Source: Metarhizium brunneum (taxonomy: Eukaryota; Ascomycota; Sordariomycetes; Hypocreales; Clavicipitaceae). Taken from it: DNA of 64,000 nt. The DNA lies in contig NC_089425.1 of the NCBI RefSeq assembly GCF_013426205.1, positions 2,170,001 to 2,234,000 on the forward strand. The letters are read 5' to 3'. The translations under genes were made by a program, and so were the position numbers. The notes under the pieces were generated by a model. That model did not search any database. It was not told the origin of the DNA and worked only from the letters and a program-made list of their open reading frames with translations. Positions 61,611 through 64,000 of the stretch are shown one piece after another (positions within the stretch are counted from its first letter, which is position 1; each line of letters opens with the position of its first letter).

Positions 61611-61644
61611 AAGCTAACCTGCTCCACAGTAGACTACCAGAAAC
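61154..61644. other. Convergent intergenic region
   Basis: 491 bp between GH32 and the methyltransferase. Contains an A-rich (GAA)n microsatellite at about 61579-61613 and otherwise nothing recognisable. Confidence 0.4.
61579..61613. repeat. A-run plus (GAA)n microsatellite
   Basis: A9 followed by about seven GAA units and A6, non-coding, just beyond the 3' end of the methyltransferase gene. Confidence 0.8.
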
Positions 61645-62274
61645 TCATGGCCTATCTCGTATGGGCCGCAAAAGATAGCACCAGTGGTATATATCCGGAT
61701 CAGTGGTCTTTATTTTCGGGGCTGGGATCTTGGCAATAGTTTCAACATGGAACGGCAGTTGATGGTTGTCAAAGCGTGATGCAGAAAAACTCAGAGATAT
61801 CCACAATGCATCGTCGGCTAAACGGCTTCTTACTCCCTGCGCCATTCGAAGCAAAGCGGCCTGGCCACCACAGCATACGGCGTCGACGGTACTTTTATCA
61901 ATCACCAAGTCAAACTTTCCATCAGCTCTGCGGCCAATCTCCGGCCCGGCGTAGGCAAGCTGGGTAGTGTCGGCTACTGTGTAATGCGTAACGACGTTGC
62001 CAAATGCCTTTTCCTCGAGCTGCCGCCCCCTCTCGACGGCCAGTGGCTCATAATCAAGGTTGCAGACCTTGTGGAAGCCGCGACTACGTAGATGGTTCTG
62101 TAAATCGCTCGTACCAGAGCCAAGGTTAAGGATATGTGCCGATGACGGGTCCAGGGCTTCCAGAAAAGGCTCTATAATAAATACGAACTCGGATGAAGAA
62201 ATGAGCCATTCGAACGAGGTTTCGGACGCGAATCGATCGTGCCAATAGCTCTGCTTTTCGAAATCCGCTGGCAT
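61645..62274 (-). CDS. Class I SAM-dependent methyltransferase (METTL13/EFM-like)
   Basis: Small Rossmann-fold methyltransferase, 209 residues in one exon. The ATG at 62274 (MPADFEKQSYWHDRFASETSFEW) is the first true ATG and gives the usual N-terminus of the METTL13/endothelin-converting-enzyme-2-like group, whose characterised members methylate protein lysines or N-termini. SAM motif I: ILNLGSGTSDLQNHL; motif II acidic residue: VCNLDYEPLAVERG; post-motif block: FDLVIDKSTVDAVCC. The target is unknown. It is convergent with GH32 and divergent from the M50B-like gene. Confidence 0.8.
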   Translation of the reverse strand: MPADFEKQSYWHDRFASETSFEWLISSSEFVFIIEPFLEALDPSSAHILNLGSGTSDLQNHLRSRGFHKVCNLDYEPLAVERGRQLEEKAFGNVVTHYTVADTTQLAYAGPEIGRRADGKFDLVIDKSTVDAVCCGGQAALLRMAQGVRSRLADDALWISLSFSASRFDNHQLPFHVETIAKIPAPKIKTTDPDIYHWCYLLRPIRDRP

Positions 62275-63684
62275 CGTAGCGACATTCAGCGGCGGACAGG
62301 GAGCGGTCCAATGCAATGTACTGACTGGGCCAGCGAGGTTGGATTATCCAGCCACGGTGGCAGCATGTACATTGGAAGCAAATGGGTTATTGACAATGAC
62401 GATGGGGCACGATACGGTAGGGCGTATGGTAAGCGAGGATGTAATTCTCCTCTGTATGTGAAACTTGCGAGACAAGGCCGAGTTAGTTACCGTGTGCATA
62501 GCAAACTGTCCAGTAGGACAAGTTGAATGTAAGGAAGCTGTTGAATACAAAACTCCAGTTTCAACTGCTCGACAGACATACCTGGGTGGTGCTTGACAAG
62601 CTGTCGGGTCAGGTCAGAGCATGCCAGATGACTACGAGCTTCGTGTTATTACGGACAACATCACCAGTTAGTTGACCTTTTCAACCATGACTGTAAAGGT
62701 TTTGGTGGGTCTGTTGTCTGGAGCGAGGCCTCAGTGTCTTGCCATGGGCATCCCAGGCTCAGAGAACAAAGGTGGTTGGCCCGGGGCAAGCCGGGCCGTT
62801 CAATTCCTTGTGGCGGCCGAAGACTCGAGTAAAACAGTAAAGTACAGAGTAGTAATTACAGACATCAGAGTCCAATGCCGGCAGTAGTAGTACTCCGTAC
62901 TCGTAGTTCCAAATGTGAGATTTGCATGCACTTCGTGGCGTGTATTTGCCGTGTGAATGTTGACTGGTGGTCCCCAAATAGAAACGCCAGTCGTTGCAAC
63001 TAGTCTGGCACTACGGAGTACTATCACAGGTTCATTGCCGTTGTTAACAGTGGCGTCGACGTGGGTGCGGATGGACCTGCACAGCCTCCAGATGTCAGGA
63101 AGGGGGCATGATGAACTTAGCACTGACCAGACACAGCCACGACAGCCTCTGGACTGGCATCCATCTAAGCAGCCAAGACTCGTATCCCGGGGTGCTGAGG
63201 TACGGGAGACTCAGTGCTGTCTCCTGGGCGTGCCTGACGTGCTGGAGACCGCGTGGCTCAGCGGCCCAAGGACCCACCACCAAACTCCAGTCTCCATCCG
63301 TCCTGTCAATCCCAAGCCACACGCTTCAATGTGATTGCGACGCTGCCAGCCGCCCGTCAGAGGGTCAACAAATGCGTCGACTTGGAACTGAAACAAAATC
63401 TCCCTTGACCCTCAAATTATCGGACCTACCTACTCACTCCTCGCATCGTTTTCTTCTGTCGTCGCTCACCCCACTTTCTTTATCCATCTAGTTTTCCGCT
63501 TCGACTTTCATGTCGCCAGTTTTGCTACCGGGTTAAAAGTCAACGAACGTTGAGTCTGTTGGAGAGAACTCGCCCATCCGTTGGTTTTCGCGATAGCATC
63601 GCCAACTAGACCGTCGTTGCTTGTCGACTTGAATTATTGGAAACCATCCGAGTCCCGCCTTGGCCGTCTGTCCGTCCTCTCGCC
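62275..63684. other. Divergent intergenic region methyltransferase/M50B-like gene
   Basis: 1410 bp with two TACGGAGTA-family motifs (62891-62900 and 63011-63022). The many short frames here overlap each other and look random. A pyrimidine-rich stretch before 63685 suggests the promoter or leader of the next gene. Confidence 0.4.
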
Positions 63685-63897
63685 ATGGCACCGCCTGTTC
63701 TTCTTTCTGCAATGATGCCTGCCGTCAGTCGTCATGTCGACGACAAACACCAACTTGTACATTCGCTATTTACCCGGGACTTGCAGAATCCCACACATAC
63801 ACAGAAAGTTACACTCGGTGTCATCGCTGCCTATGTCGTGGCTATCGCTATTCTTTGGAACGTTCCGTATCTGAAAATGATACTCTGGCCATTCAAG
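63685..63897 (+). CDS. Probable M50B-like membrane peptidase, first exon only (3' partial)
   Basis: Exon 1 encodes 71 residues from MAPPVLLSAMMPAVSRH, with a membrane helix (VTLGVIAAYVVAIAILWNVPY) and ends LKMILWPFK at a GTAAGC donor (63898). In fungal M50B-like peptidase proteins this stretch is directly followed by the membrane HExGH motif, which would lie in the next exon outside the window, so the catalytic motif cannot be seen here. The family call rests on this short block and is provisional. Confidence 0.55.
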
Positions 63898-64000
63898 GTA
63901 AGCTCTCAGTTCTAGTTGGGAATATAAAACTACAATAAGAAGGGTTCATGCCACGATTCGGCTGGGGTGGTCGGCTTGTGGCGTTTATCTACTTCAAAAT

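Overview
The window looks like nuclear DNA of a filamentous ascomycete (Pezizomycotina, most likely Sordariomycetes; a hypocrealean fungus is my best guess from protein similarity as I remember it, not from a search). The evidence is about 26 protein genes in 64 kb, introns mostly of 50-80 bp with CTAAC/CTGAC-type branch sites, short intergenic gaps, and typical fungal proteins: a large sulfite reductase beta subunit, chitin synthase, Kei1, an EF-hand external NADH dehydrogenase and a fused uridine kinase/UPRT. I see no operons, rRNA, tRNA or CRISPR. Nearly all genes are conserved housekeeping genes and their splice-joined frames look intact.

Layout, left to right. 1-8.1 kb: TFIIF alpha (3' part), the splicing factor Cwc26/Bud13, TRAPP subunit Trs85 and the ESCRT-III-like Chm7. 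8.4-12 kb: the divergent pair RAD18/POL32 (PCNA ubiquitination and a DNA polymerase delta subunit). 12-21.7 kb: a PLP aminotransferase, a GH125 mannosidase, a degenerate AT-rich inverted-repeat element, histone acetyltransferase ESA1, exonuclease REX4 and a cyclopropane fatty acid synthase. 22.6-27.2 kb: RNase H2 subunit C and MCM6. 28.2-32 kb: a large disordered protein I cannot name. 33.1-34.8 kb: a head-to-head mitochondrial pair, ATP synthase subunit f and the complex I 21-kDa/NDUFS4 subunit. 35.4-43 kb: GID8, uridine kinase/UPRT and the external NADH dehydrogenase. 43.3-47.7 kb: NOP53, the Rab GTPase YPT6 and KEI1. 49.2-58.4 kb: sulfite reductase beta and a chitin synthase. 59.4-64 kb: a secreted GH32 invertase/inulinase, a small methyltransferase and the first exon of a probable M50B-like membrane peptidase.

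The most interesting signals are small. Three introns appear to be GC-AG type (in the CFA synthase, YPT6 and RNASEH2C genes), and reading them as GT introns or as exon damages conserved protein ends or motifs. ATP17 has a 15-nt microexon. I found ACGCGT (an MCB-like box) four times, and three of these lie in promoters of DNA-replication genes (RAD18/POL32, RNASEH2C, MCM6). Two short motif families recur between genes: TACGGAGTA and ACCTACC/ACCTAGGTA. I did not find a clearly new multigene system.

Exon borders were read by hand from splice consensus, reading frame and remembered family conservation. No search or transcript data were available.
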